A stretch of 22,358 nucleotides of DNA from positions 1 through 22,358 of the forward strand of contig VDMD01000250.1 of NCBI GenBank assembly GCA_007026445.1, in the 5' to 3' direction. Position numbers and translations under genes: made by a program. Under the pieces are notes generated by a model. That model was not told where the DNA came from and ran no database searches. It was given only the letters and a program-made list of their open reading frames with translations. Shown piece after piece: positions 1 to 9,990 of the stretch (within the stretch, counting starts at the first letter, position 1; each line of letters opens with the position of its first letter). The stretch is from Schizophyllum amplum. Lineage: Eukaryota; Basidiomycota; Agaricomycetes; Agaricales; Schizophyllaceae.

Positions 1-1228
1 CGTTGCCGATCCACAAGATGGCGGCGAGCATCTTGAAAATCTCGCCCTGCTCGTGGTCAGTAAGACCGATGATTTGCATGGCATTCTGCAACGGTTGTGA
101 GAGCCGTCCCGCGCATGATATGATCATCGCATACCAGGGTTTCATTGAGGTCTGCCTGATCGTCGATGCTATCGACATCGAGACAGTTGCTGAGACTGGT
201 GTACGCGTAGGCCTCGGGTCCCTGCAATCCGTACGCCTCTGTGCATATGGTCAAAAATTGCCGAGCAACGATAGTGTCAATACGGTACCTCTTTGCGCAT
301 CGGACGCGGCCTTCGTGAACTGGTAGAAGATGTGGAAGTTCCGCTCATTCTCAACCTGACCAACCACACGCCCTTTCTCGAGCAGATAGTTCGTGATCTG
401 CGCGCCAATTGGCTCTCCGCGGTCGTTGAACATGATCTCCAGGTACTTTCCCTATTTCGCTGTCAGTGATAGAGCGTGTAGAGACGATTATACACGTACA
501 TGGCGACTCGAGTTGTTATTTCTCAGAGTCTTCGCGCAACCAAAACTCTCCAGGAGCGGGTTCGTCGCGAGCACCATGTCCTTGATTTCCTGAATGCTGC
601 TGTCCTGGCCACCCGAGACCGCGGCAATATACTGCATGATGCGCTTCGCCGCCTCGGTCTTCCCTGCGCCTGACTCGCCGGAGATGATGACACATTGGTT
701 CTCGTGGTACGCGTTCATATTGTAGTACGCGGTCTCTGCGATCGAGAAGACGTGCGGTGGGACCTCGAGCCTGTTCTTGCCGCGGTACTTCTCGAGCGTC
801 TCATCGGTGTAAATTCCCAGATCTGCATGTGCGTATGCAGTGTGAGCGATGGGCGAGAGATGCTAGATGCAGGGTGCGTACCGCGGAAGGGGTTCACGGA
901 GATGAGCACGGCACCGATGTATGTGTAGATCTCGGCGTTCGTCCAGCGTTTCTTAAGGTTCTCGTTGATGCTCTCGTTGCTGATTGTTGTGAGGAGGTCA
1001 TATCGGACACGCCGACTGCTTCTTCTTGAAGCCTCTTTCCAGTCCGCCTACGGGCTGTTAGATACGATGGCTGGAGCATGAGCTGACACGCACCTTGGCG
1101 ACCTTGCCAGCGCCCGCTGATTTCTTGGGCGCATTGGCCACTTTCTTGCCAGCTTTCTTAGATGGGGCCTAGTCGCAAGTCGTTGTTAACGGGACCGTTC
1201 GTCGCGTCTGGTAAGATGAACGCACCAT
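1..1228 (-). CDS. MYO1: Class I myosin heavy chain, N-terminal half of motor domain (3' end outside window)
   Basis: Actin-based motor of the fungal class I type, which acts at cortical actin patches in endocytosis and polarised growth (family knowledge). Seven coding exons are visible: 1228-1226, 1168-1094, 1047-882, 822-500, 451-289, 238-135 and 85 to beyond 1. The lysine-rich N-terminus (APSKKAGKK) is followed by the P-loop GESGAGKT near 655-690, switch I NNNSSRH just before the donor at 499, and the YLLEKGRVV and NFHIFYQF motor segments. The start codon ATG (1228-1226) stands alone in its exon, directly before the donor GTGCG. Exon 3 carries three apparent missing bases, near 1036, 1016 and 997, that split the conserved KKKQ, GVSDM and LTTISN segments into three frames; exons 4-7 are clean. 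The chaperone gene lies upstream on the same strand. Family assignment is very sure; the symbol is by analogy. Confidence 0.93.
1169..1225 (-). other. Phase-0 intron directly after the myosin start codon
   Basis: On the minus strand CACAATG is followed at once by GTGCGTTC and the intron ends in GCGACTAG before GCC CCA TCT AAG. The 57-nt intron has the usual length for this window. The downstream exon has no in-frame ATG before the conserved [10 protein letters not shown]-terminus, so the ATG at 1228 is needed to start the protein. This exon joining is inferred from sequence, not from cDNA. Confidence 0.8.
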
Positions 1229-1556
1229 TGTGGATGGCCGTAGCTGTCTCTAAGAGATGTATAAGAGAAGACGGGGCGAATGTATGTGGGAGGGTGCGAT
1301 ATACAGGAAGGTGTGCACCCTCGACTTGTGCACGTCTGTCGTCGCCGGAGAACAATCGGATGCGGCAAGCGAGGCGAATCCTTATCCGGATTCCCGGTCC
1401 GACTTCGTACACCCGAGCGAGTTAACTTCTTGCAGTACTTACTCTACTGAACTACATTACTCACTGACATCGGACAAGTGGAGCTCTAGAAAGAGGGACA
1501 GGGAGAATCAAGATTTATCATTGTCGTTGATACACTTTATGGCCTCCGCCAGTGGT
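1229..1556. other. Intergenic gap between myosin (5' side) and UCS chaperone (3' side)
   Basis: This 328-bp stretch holds the promoter and 5' leader of the myosin gene and the 3' end of the chaperone gene, both on the minus strand. The open frames across it on either strand show no family motif and change composition freely. I see no TATA box that I would trust, and no RNA gene or repeat. Confidence 0.5.
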
Positions 1557-3559
1557 CTAATAAGAGCGGGTTAGGTTCGACTGCTGCGCCTTCAACAAGT
1601 CTATGAGCGCAACATGCAAATTCACTGCCTTCACCTCCTTCACCATCGCTTCTGCAGATCCGGACTCCCGCAGTGTAACAGCAAATTGCGCACAATCACA
1701 ACCCCTCTGTGCACCAGCCCTGGATCCGTCTGTTCGGGCGCGACAGCCTCCTCCTCCGTCACGGACGGCTCGAGCGCTGTCGGGTCGATGAGGCGCGCCA
1801 AGATCCTGGACACATTGTGCTTCTCCTGCTGCAGCTGCGCCAGTGCCACGCTGGCGCTTGGCGAGGCTGTCAACGTCGCTAGGGCCCCGCCGATGCGAGC
1901 CGTGTCGGTAAATCCTCAACGTCCGACAGCGCCAGCAGTACATGCAAGCGCGATTTCGTCTGGTAGCGCTCGTACACCGAGTCGGAGCCAGCGACGAGGT
2001 TGCATAGAAGTTCCACGGCGGCGCGGCGCACGAGGGCGTGGTCCTGCAGGAGCAGCATCTCCAGCTTGTTCAGCAGGCCCTCGGAGGTCGATACGCGCGC
2101 CGCGAGCTCAGGACTCTGGGACGCTAGGTTCGTCAGAGCCATGAGCGCCTCGAAGCGCTGTAGGAGGTTTGCGTTGTCATGTTTGGAGGAGCGCAGAGAA
2201 TGGGCGTATCACGTCTATCATCGTGCCCTCGTTCGGACCGAAAACCTGCACGGGCGACGCCGTGATGGCAAGCTTCGCTAGCGCCTGTATCGCCTCCAAG
2301 TCTGGCGGGTCGAGTTCTGATGTTTGGCGCGCCTTCCCATTCTCGGTGCTCGTCGTCTGCTTGATGAGCGTCATGAGCACCTTGCCTCCCCCGCTCTGCA
2401 GGACCTTGCCCCGGTTCTCCTTGTCTTCGATAATACAGAGGAGCGCTCGAGCGATGTTAACCTGCATGCCGCGGCTGCTCGACAGGGACAGCGCCGCCGG
2501 GAAGACGTCCAGCACACCCGCAGCTACGAGGCGGCGCACACGAGCTTTCACCTCCTCGTCTTCATCGAGTGCCGAACTGGTATCCTGTTCCTTTCCCTGC
2601 TTCGCCCGCGCCATCGTCCGTAGCTTCTCCATCTGCGCTTGCTCCTCCGTTAGTCGTGGCTTGTATGCACACAGCTGCCCCGCGATGGCCACTACGCCGA
2701 ATATGAGAGTCGTATCTGCCTCCGGGGTGCGCAGTTTCTTGCGCTGAGGAACAAGGGCGAAGAGCTTCCTCAGAACTTGTCGTCCCGTGAGAGCATGTCC
2801 TTGACCGATGGATTCGAGCTGAGGTATGCCAGGACCTCGACCTCGTCTGCTAGCGCTGTCGACCGGTCGCCGCTCTCCAGCAGCATACTACGCATCGCCG
2901 ACGCCAGATCTTCTTCGTCAACGATCCCTGGGTCTTCGGAAGACAGTAGCACCGAGTCCACCGGGGGCCGCCTCTGCCGCATCCAGCGCGCCGCCTTTCG
3001 TGAGTTTGACGAGCGTGACCGCCGCGGCGGCCTTCAACCCGGGGTCCTTCGCGGTACGGAACTGTCCTTCAATCCACTCGCGGCAGGGACCCGCCAAGAG
3101 TGTGCGACACTTCTTGTCGCCCGCAGCCTGCGCCAAGAGGTGCGCGACCGCGATGCCCATCTCCGGCGACGTGTTCAGATCCACGACGTCCATGATGAGT
3201 TCCAATATACCATCCTTCTGGAGCACAGTAGCAGCAACGGGGCCATCGACGGCAAAGAGCGCAGTGAAGAAGTTGAGGGCGGTGATCAGGGGAGGGGGGT
3301 CGGTTTCCTCTAATCCAGATCGAATTTCCGGGGTGAAGGTGCTGGCGAGGGCCTCTGTTGCTGGATCGGGGTGCTTCCCCGTGACTTTGTGTTGCTTTCG
3401 AATAGCCTGGCAGTACGCAGAGAGTGTGAGGTAGCCCCGTGATCGTGTCTCTGGGGCCTCGGTCGACGCGAAGGAGAGGACGATGGCGTTGATCTCGTCT
3501 GGTAGAAGGGCCGTGTCCGATGCAAGCTTTTTCAGCACCGCATCCAGAGACTTCTCCAT
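1557..3559 (-). CDS. SHE4: UCS-domain myosin chaperone (UNC-45/She4/Cro1 family)
   Basis: Armadillo-repeat co-chaperone that folds and stabilises myosin motor heads (family knowledge). It is intronless and about 667 residues long. The start MEKSLDAV (3559) is the first ATG followed by family-like sequence; an in-frame ATG at 3679 adds an unlikely leader. Family-like segments in order: the N-terminal helical part (LTLSAYCQAI), the central domain (FGVVAIAGQL, VNIARALLCIIEDKENR) and the C-terminal UCS repeats (FEALMALTNLAS, AAVELLCNLV, QQEKHNVSRILARL, VKAVNLHVALIDLLK). The frame changes five times: an extra C at 2963-2967, a missing base near 2773, an extra A at 2182-2184, and missing bases near 1907 and 1668. 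Correcting these gives one continuous frame of 668 codons including stop. It is one of the shorter UCS proteins and, as in other fungi, shows no TPR domain. It lies 328 bp upstream of the myosin gene. Confidence 0.9.
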
Positions 3560-3964
3560 AGATTGCGCACGCGTAGTGGGACGATGCAACTGGAGTAGGG
3601 GATTTGGCAGGACTTGATGGCGGTCGCGGTAGGTTATGAGAGCCTTGTGGGCAACAGGGAATAAGTAGCACTTGCGCATTACGTCACCGCCAATGTGTAT
3701 TACTTCCCCATATGGTAGCTTTTGTACTTAGTCTACAATCTAATGTAGCATTTACTTATTTCATGACGCCTTGCAACCTTCGTAAAGGGTTAGGTCAAAA
3801 GCTTGTCCTGGTCAGTAAGCCACATCATTCGGACAAAGGAAGAAAATCAGGCAATATTGCTTCCGAATCGGGATAACGTGCTGGTTCGGCAGAAGCCGCA
3901 TAGTCACGCGGCGCAATGTTCATGTTGTGTAGACCACGGAACTTTCGCGGAGGTTCAACGTTCA

Positions 3965-3983
3965 GGGTCACTAACACTGACCC
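3965..3983. repeat. Perfect 6-bp inverted repeat, GGGTCA-7-TGACCC
   Basis: GGGTCA at 3965-3970 is matched by TGACCC at 3978-3983 across a 7-base spacer (CTAACAC). Such a dyad in a divergent promoter could be a transcription-factor site, but six bases can arise by chance. Confidence 0.4.
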
Positions 3984-4356
3984 CGCATTGTTGCCAGCCT
4001 GTTTCGTAAGCCCTGCTTTTTCCTTCGATTAGCAAGGAGCCCGCCACACTCAGGTCCGGGCATCCTTGGCTAAAGCAACGTGTCGCTCGTCTGAGTACAA
4101 GCCCTCGCCTCACTTTGAGACTTGCGGACTGCTTGAGAAAGCGGCAAGGCAGATGGCCGCGCCGGTCACAGAAGCCCTTGAAAAACTTACGGCTTCTACT
4201 TCTGTATGCGCGTAATCGAATGTATATACAACTTACCCTGCGCCCGGGCCCGCAGGCGTACTATTTGACGTCTCGGCGAAAAAGCAGACATACTTACCCA
4301 AGACATACCAGGCCGCTTACTCCTCAACTTCCATGATGTCCGCGGCGATGCAGGCA

Positions 4357-4364
4357 TATATAAA
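4357..4364 (+). promoter_or_regulatory. TATA-like box of the methyltransferase gene
   Basis: TATATAAA lies 35 bp before the ATG at 4399. A transcription start about 30 bp downstream would exclude the in-frame upstream ATG at 4333 and favour 4399, giving a very short leader. This is inference from spacing only. Confidence 0.5.
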
Positions 4365-4398
4365 GGAGTCGGTGGGTGGTGCGCAGGTTCACCACACG

Positions 4399-5329
4399 AT
4401 GTCGGACGACCAGTATCGCTCCAGCTACCTGCTCGAATATGACGAGGAGGAAGCCGCTAGGTGTGTTATGATATTCTCGCGCTCAGGGTGTGAGCTAACA
4501 TATATGCAAGACTAAATCGTCAGCATGATGTGCTCACACGCGCGTACGACGGGCGTCTAATCCTCGCGCCTCTGGCCGTTGGCCCCAATCTGCGTATACT
4601 GGACAGTGGAACAGGAACAGGTGGCTAGTGGCTTATGCACGAAGTGGACCGCACTGACCTATCACATCCAGGCGTATGGGCCCTCTCTGCAGCTGTTGCG
4701 CATCCGGAGGCATTCGTCACTGGTATCGACATTGAGGGCCGCAACTTCCCCCGTTCTCTGCCCCCAAACGCCAACTTCTTGACTGCCAACCTCACCGCAT
4801 TGCCCGACGAGTGGTCCGGCCAATTCGGCCTCGTTCACCAGCGACTCCTCATGGGCGCATTGCGCCAAGACGAGTGGACACGCGCCCTCGCGGAGGCCTA
4901 CCGTGTTCTGCAGCCCGGCGGCTGGATCCAGTCTCTCGAAACCGACCCTACCTACCCAATAGAGCCCGTCGCGATCCGCCATATGGCCATCGTGGACGCG
5001 CTGTTCAAGGCGAACGGCCTCATTCTCGACTGCGGCGGGGAGCGTATCCCAAGGATGCTCGAGGCGGCGGGCTTCCGCGACGTGCGCGTGTTTCGCGGCA
5101 AGACCGAGCTGGCGGGGCAGTCGCCGGAGGCCATCGCGGCGCGTGCGAACTTCATCAGAGTCTTCGAGGACTTCAAAAAGCCCTTAATGGGGCACGGAGG
5201 TCTGGGATACGTGCAGTCGGGGAGGAGTACGACGCGCTGCTGCGTGCACTGGAAGTTGCGTTCGAGAAGGGCGTGGACGGCACGTATCCGTTGTATTATC
5301 CCATATTCTGTGCCCAGAAACCGTATTAG
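4399..5329 (+). CDS. SAM-dependent methyltransferase, LaeA-like / UbiE-type fold
   Basis: Class I SAM methyltransferase of a kind expanded in Agaricomycetes and often annotated as LaeA-like; its substrate is unknown. Three exons: 4399-4460, 4511-4620 and 4672-5329, with introns of 50 and 51 nt. The acidic LEYDEEEAARLN segment comes first. Motif I, LDSGTGTG, lies near 4599-4620 and is split by the second intron. The acidic strand-2 end FVTGIDIEG follows, then YRVLQPGGWIQ (post-motif III) and MLEAAGFRDV. A missing G in the run at 5219-5222 shifts the last 35 codons; the restored frame reads EEYDALLRALEVAF and ends at the TAG at 5327-5329. Predicted length is 276 residues, usual for the family. 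It faces the arylsulfotransferase gene tail to tail. Fold is sure; a role like that of LaeA in secondary metabolism is only a possibility. Confidence 0.85.
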
Positions 5330-5411
5330 GGGGCCATAAACCGTAATAGGCGGTCGTGTATCAATCGTATTAGGCGGTCGTGTAGCCGTATTAGATGTAG
5401 AAGGCCGTGTA
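5321..5411 (+). repeat. Imperfect tandem repeat, core CCGTATTAGGCGGTCGTGTA, about four copies
   Basis: Related units begin at about 5321, 5341, 5365 and 5386. The second and third are closest: CCGTAATAGGCGGTCGTGTA and TCGTATTAGGCGGTCGTGTA. The first unit overlaps the last codons and stop (CCG TAT TAG) of the methyltransferase gene, so the array may have grown from the end of the coding sequence into the 3' untranslated region. Confidence 0.65.
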
Positions 5412-5526
5412 TGTTATAGAGGCCGCTATTACAGCCCATATAGATGCCCGTTGTATCCTTGCACCGTTGTCATCACTGTTCACCGGATCCGCCGATGTTG
5501 TCTGGTTGTCCGCCTTGTCTACTGTG

Positions 5527-7513
5527 TCACCATCCCGTGTTCATGAAGCTCGAGAAGGCGAGGGTATCCCCGTCCTGGTTGAGCGCTGCCACCTGGAAGT
5601 AGTCATAGCCTCCATCTGTGTAGGATATCACAGTCTCGAAGTCGTTCTTCGTCACGGTCGAAAGCTCGGTCGCGTCCTGAGGCGCATCGTTGGTAGAACG
5701 AGGAGCTGCCAGCTCTGGACCTCCGTCGCGCCGTTCCATGACGCGTACACAGTGATGTTGTCGCTTGTGCCAGACACAGCGATCGTAGGTGAGGTGCGTG
5801 GGTGGCCCGTCCACTCGAAGCGGTACGCGCGATAGGACTGCACGTCGCCAACGCCGAAGCGGGCGGCCCAAAGCACGTTACCATCCGAGTCGTATTCTTG
5901 GAAGAAGGGCTGATGGCCCCAGCTGAACGACGCGTAAGTATCATGAAGCGCAACGTCAACAGCGCCCTGCGTACCCAATGACGGCGTTGCCGTTGTCCAG
6001 TATCTGCAAGTTTCCTTGCGACACGGAGACGGTCTGGTTCCAGGGTAGCCACTCCTTCTCGAGGTCAGCTGTCATCTGTTCCGTGTCAATCTTGAGCAGC
6101 ATGCCGCGAGCATATTCCGCATCGCTTTGCCAATCGCTGGCCGCATTATCGAACAGACTAAGACGTAGTCGTCAGACTGAATGAACCTCGCCGCGCTGAG
6201 AAGACACTTACGAGATAGTGTCGTCGCTCCTCCACCTGTTGTCGTGTTGCCAGGAGAAATCGGTATTGTCGCCCATCGTGAAGCTCGAGTTTTTACCACC
6301 GAGTCGCCACGTGATGTCGCCCGATGTATGGTCGATCTATAGTCATTGTGATAAGTCCCTTGTCAATTCACCATCCCAGAGAAAGCAGACACACATAGAA
6401 CAGAGCATGGCAGTGCCGCGAGGACACCAAATAATTGGCAGAGTCGTCCTTGTCGATGGCGTTGATGTGCTGCTCCTCGTCAGCCTGCTAAACAATTATG
6501 CACGAGACCTGCGACGTACGAAGTAATCCCAAGGGTTGTCCGTGCTGTCTCCCGTGGAGCCTGGGTCGGTATAGCAGTCATATGGGTCGACGTGGTCAAG
6601 CGAGTTCCAGGTGAAGAGCACTTCGTCTGGGTAATTTAAATCAGAACATGCCGTTCTGGGCGAAACGTATGGATACCCACTGGATTCGACGTCGATCTCT
6701 TGGAATACGCCCGATGCGATGTAACCGTCGCTTGGTCCGTTGTGCTCGCTGAGGTCGCGCTGAGAGACCACATACGCCGTCATAGTGGCCGTATCACCGT
6801 CCCATATTTGCGCCTGCGAATATGGGTCAGATCCAAAATTTGAAGAAGGCGTACAGGCAGCAAATACTCACGTCATGAAAATCGGCCAAGGCATCATTCG
6901 CTAGATCCTGGGTAGTGCTACAAACGGCATGAGCCTGCGTATGGATTGTAGAGCAAAGTTGAACGTACAAATTCGCGACGACGTCATATGTGCTGTTGAG
7001 GAGCAGATAGTGACCAAAACCATAGCCTGCCGCACGGAATTCGCCTTGCCAGAGCAAGATGTGGTCCTCGTCGTGGTACTGCGTGACGATGAAGAGCATG
7101 GTTGATCCATACTCCGAGCCATCCCAGACGACGGTGCCGTTCTGGTCCAGAATGAGAGCACCGGCCTGTTCGACGTCCGTTCCTGTTGTATCAAAGGTAA
7201 GGGCAGCAATCGCCGGTAGATGAATATTGACATGCCTCGAGGTGCTATGAAGAGAAACCCGTCCGAGAGGTCTCCCTCGGTGGAGTCATTAGCTGCAAGC
7301 TGGAAATTCAGCTGTACACTGGGGAAGTGTCAGAGGGAGTTGCAAGGGCTCCGAGCAGAGTACGCACGGCTTGAAGTCTGTACCGACGAAGGACTGCGTC
7401 GGACTGAGCCCTAGCGCGCCAGAATCATAGTCGGAGTTGCCGATGTAGGCCTGCTCAGCTGTTGCGAGAGGAACGAGCAGAAGTGCAGTGCTCAAAGCAA
7501 GGGGGAGGAGCAT
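5527..7513 (-). CDS. Secreted arylsulfotransferase-domain (ASST) protein
   Basis: Fungal member of the arylsulfotransferase (ASST) superfamily, a predicted beta-propeller; true activity of fungal members is unproven. Eight exons: 7513-7368, 7318-6969, 6934-6872, 6813-6681, 6626-6520, 6484-6395, 6336-6212 and 6157-5527. A signal peptide (MLLPLALSTALLLVPLATA) fits the start at 7513; an in-frame upstream start at 7594 would bury it. Family-like segments: ILDQNGTVVW, HILLWQGEF, VLFTWNSLDHV, NYLVSSRHCHALFY, WRLGGKNSSF and FSWQHDNRW. Four frame problems occur: missing bases near 7228, 6970 and 5697 and an extra base near 5977. With them corrected the exons total 549 codons including stop. The C-terminal part (FSWGHQPFFQEYDSDGNVLW) is also typical. 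It is convergent with the methyltransferase gene and divergent from TRM6. Confidence 0.87.
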
Positions 7514-7955
7514 GGAGAGGGCGCGGGGCTTGACGCAGAATGCCCTGCCTTTTGTACCGACATATGGAATTCCAGGCCGAACTAACCAGCTCAAGGTGCT
7601 GCGGGACGGTCATTGCGGCGTTCATGACAGCTGGAGGTCGTGTGATAAAGGAGGCGAGGTGTCGGATGGGCCTGGCGCTTGCCTGGCGTTCAGTGCGAGG
7701 CTGGATGGGTGGTCAGGCGGACCACGGAACAAGGACTTGAAGAAACAAAGTGTTTCGTATAGCCACAGCCACTCCAGAAACAATGGCAGCCTGCTCGCGA
7801 GGCCAGCATAACGGCAGGAGCAAGGACGATGGGCGTCTAAAGGAATTGCCAAGCCTGGCTGCGGCATCTGCGGGTGCCTCTCGGATCTGCGGTCCGACGC
7901 TGGACTGCTCGCCCATTGTTTTTCTCGATCACGCACAATCGTCATCCGTTGTACG
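7514..7955. other. Divergent intergenic region between arylsulfotransferase and TRM6
   Basis: This 442-bp region separates two divergent start codons. It shows no clear TATA box, RNA gene or repeat. The frames open across it lack family motifs. Confidence 0.5.
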
Positions 7956-9871
7956 ATGCTGCAGACGCGCGACTCGACGATCCAGTCCGGCAACACGGTC
8001 CTGCTCAGAGTCCCCAGTGGCGACGTCCGCGGGATTAAGATTGAGAAAAACACGTACGGAAACGGCGCCAGAGGTGTTGCACGACCTCATACTTCCCCCA
8101 GGACCGTGTCTCTTGGCCGCTTCGGGTCATTTCATGCAAACGAGCTGCTAGACGAGCCATATGGCCTGACATACGAGATGCGGACAAGAAGTTGACTGTC
8201 ATACCTCCAAAGAGCCATGAGGAGATCGGTGCGTCCCGTATCCATCGCGCGAACGAGAGACACTGATTGCGCGCCACAGAGGATACCGATGCGACGAACG
8301 AACTCATCAATGACGGCCAATTTGTCCAGCCGCTCACCGTACAAGAAATTCAAGCCTTGAAACAGTCTGGCGTGCATGCAGCTGTGCGCTTCCTTCCCCT
8401 CCCTCCTTCACTTAACCAACTCATGTACCACACACAGGAAATCATCAAGAAACAAATCGAGCAGCACGCTAACTATGCGCTGAAAACTGAGTACTCCAAA
8501 GAGAAGTACAAGAAGCGCAAGGAGGCCAAGTGAGTCGCGCCCCGCTCGTCTCGCGCCGTCGGATGACCATTCCAGGTATCTGAAGGCGTTCACCACCGTC
8601 GAGCCGACGCTCTTCAATGTCTGCAACTACTGGTTCAACAAGGACAACAACCGCATCCCGTGACATGCGCCCCGACGCGCTCGCACAGGTCCTCACGCAC
8701 GCGAATGTCCGGCCAGGCGGGCGCTATATCGCCGTCGACGACGCGTCGGGCATGCTCGTCGCAGGCATTCTGGAGCGGATGGGTAGTGCGTGTACTGCTC
8801 CTGATGCCGTGCAGTTGATAACCATCGCAACACAGGCGAAGGCCGTCTGATCACCATATGCGACGTCGACTCCCCACCCGCCTACCCCGTCATCAACAAC
8901 ATGAACTTCACTCCGGGAGCAACCGCCGTTTTGGCATCACTCAATTGGGCTTCTGCAGACGAGGATTATGCGCCACGTGCGTACTTATAGGCTCTGGCTC
9001 GCAAACAGTATGCTCATCCCTCACAGTGATTGCGTCCACAGAAGGGGACGATGACACAGACGGCCGTTCAGATCGACAGATGGCACGTCTGGGAAAGCGT
9101 AAGGCGACCGCGAGGGCTTGCTCAACCTTCGGGACGAACTTTTTGCAGGAGAATTCGATGCGTCAGTTATATCTCTTCTGTTCAGAACTATTGTGGCTCC
9201 ACCCAGAGGCAGCCTCATCGTCGCTAGCGCCTACGAGCCATATTCCATCCTGGAAAAGCTATACCCCTTACCTAGCAGGGGCTCATCCCCCATCGTATTC
9301 CACCATCCAAATCACCAGGTGCGCACCTATACACTCCCGATAATCCTCTTTACTCACCCCAAATCGCACAGCCCATTGTAACCTCTCCGCCCGCATCCGC
9401 GGCCAACCCGGCTACCTCGCGGCCCACCGTCGTTGAGCCCTGGCTCCGACAATACCAGGTTCTCCCCGGGCGCACGCACCGACCATGAACACCTCGGGCA
9501 CCGGCGGCTACATTTTCCACTCGATGAAGGTGTACGATGACCCGAGCGGCGTCTGCCGCGGTTGTGCTAAGGCAACGCAAGGTAAAGAGGGCGAAGGTGG
9601 AGGGCGAGCCTGAGCGGCCACGCGTGGGCGTTTACAAGGACGACCCGGCCGCATCGGCGGTCTCCAGCTCCTCCCGCGTTGGCGGCTTCAGAGCCACCAG
9701 CCCCAGCATCTTGCTGAGCAACCCGTGGAGTCAACCTCGTCCTTGGGGGGCCTCCGATCGACATTAGCACGACTTCCCAATCTACTCGGCCCGAACGACA
9801 TCCGAGCAACGGAAGTCGTCGATGCGGTCATGGCGGATAGCACAGGCGCAGGACCCAGTACAGCGTTATAG
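7956..9871 (+). CDS. TRM6: tRNA (adenine-58-N1) methyltransferase non-catalytic subunit TRM6/GCD10
   Basis: Partner of the catalytic subunit TRM61 in the nuclear complex that makes m1A58 in tRNA (family knowledge). Eight exons: 7956-8053, 8102-8228, 8280-8383, 8438-8529, 8576-8782, 8836-8976, 9027-9318 and 9372-9871. Typical segments: LLRVPSGDVRGIKIEKN, LGRFGSFHANEL, GLTYE, LTVIPPKSHEE, NELINDGQFVQPLT, EYSKEKYKKRK, FNKDNNRIRDMRPD, GGRYIAVDDASGMLVAGILERM and LITICDVDSPP. Missing bases near 8182, 9112, 9480 and 9730 and extra bases near 8658 and 9544 shift the frame. The stop is the least certain part: the frame after 9730 gives a protein-like tail to TAG at 9869-9871, while the uncorrected frame stops at 9767. 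Corrected length is about 520 residues. It converges on the sorting nexin gene. Confidence 0.92.
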
Positions 9872-9968
9872 CACCCTTTCCATTGTATATACTACTGGCA
9901 AACGTGGCAGGTATGTATACTACTATTCCTGAGCAAGACAGACAGACATTACAGTCGTGATGAGGTTC

Positions 9969-9974
9969 AATAAA
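9969..9974 (+). terminator. Possible polyadenylation signal AATAAA for TRM6
   Basis: AATAAA occurs about 100 bp after the inferred TRM6 stop and only 17 bp beyond the stop codon of the convergent nexin gene, so the two transcripts would overlap at their 3' ends. Fungal polyadenylation signals are degenerate, so this is weak. Confidence 0.3.
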
Positions 9975-9990
9975 TATGATCGGGCAGTGG

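Larger units (their letters stand above)
3560..4398. other. Divergent intergenic region between chaperone and methyltransferase
   Basis: This 839-bp gap serves as the upstream region of both flanking, divergently transcribed genes. It contains an inverted repeat at 3965-3983 and a TATA-like box at 4357-4364. Small open frames at 3803-4009 and 4115-4336 on the plus strand have no recognisable motif, and I do not call them genes. Confidence 0.55.

Noticed and set aside
1614..3434. Long plus-strand open frames opposite the chaperone gene (1614-2144, 2169-2747, 2777-3313, 2826-3434)
   Set aside because: They are antisense shadows of a GC-rich conserved gene, with low-complexity Arg/Ser/Pro composition and no motif.
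7209..7248. An extra intron in the arylsulfotransferase gene between GGCAT and GAACGG
   Set aside because: Donor GTCAAT is weak and the phases do not fit; one missing A near 7228 joins APRGM to ALTFDTTG directly.
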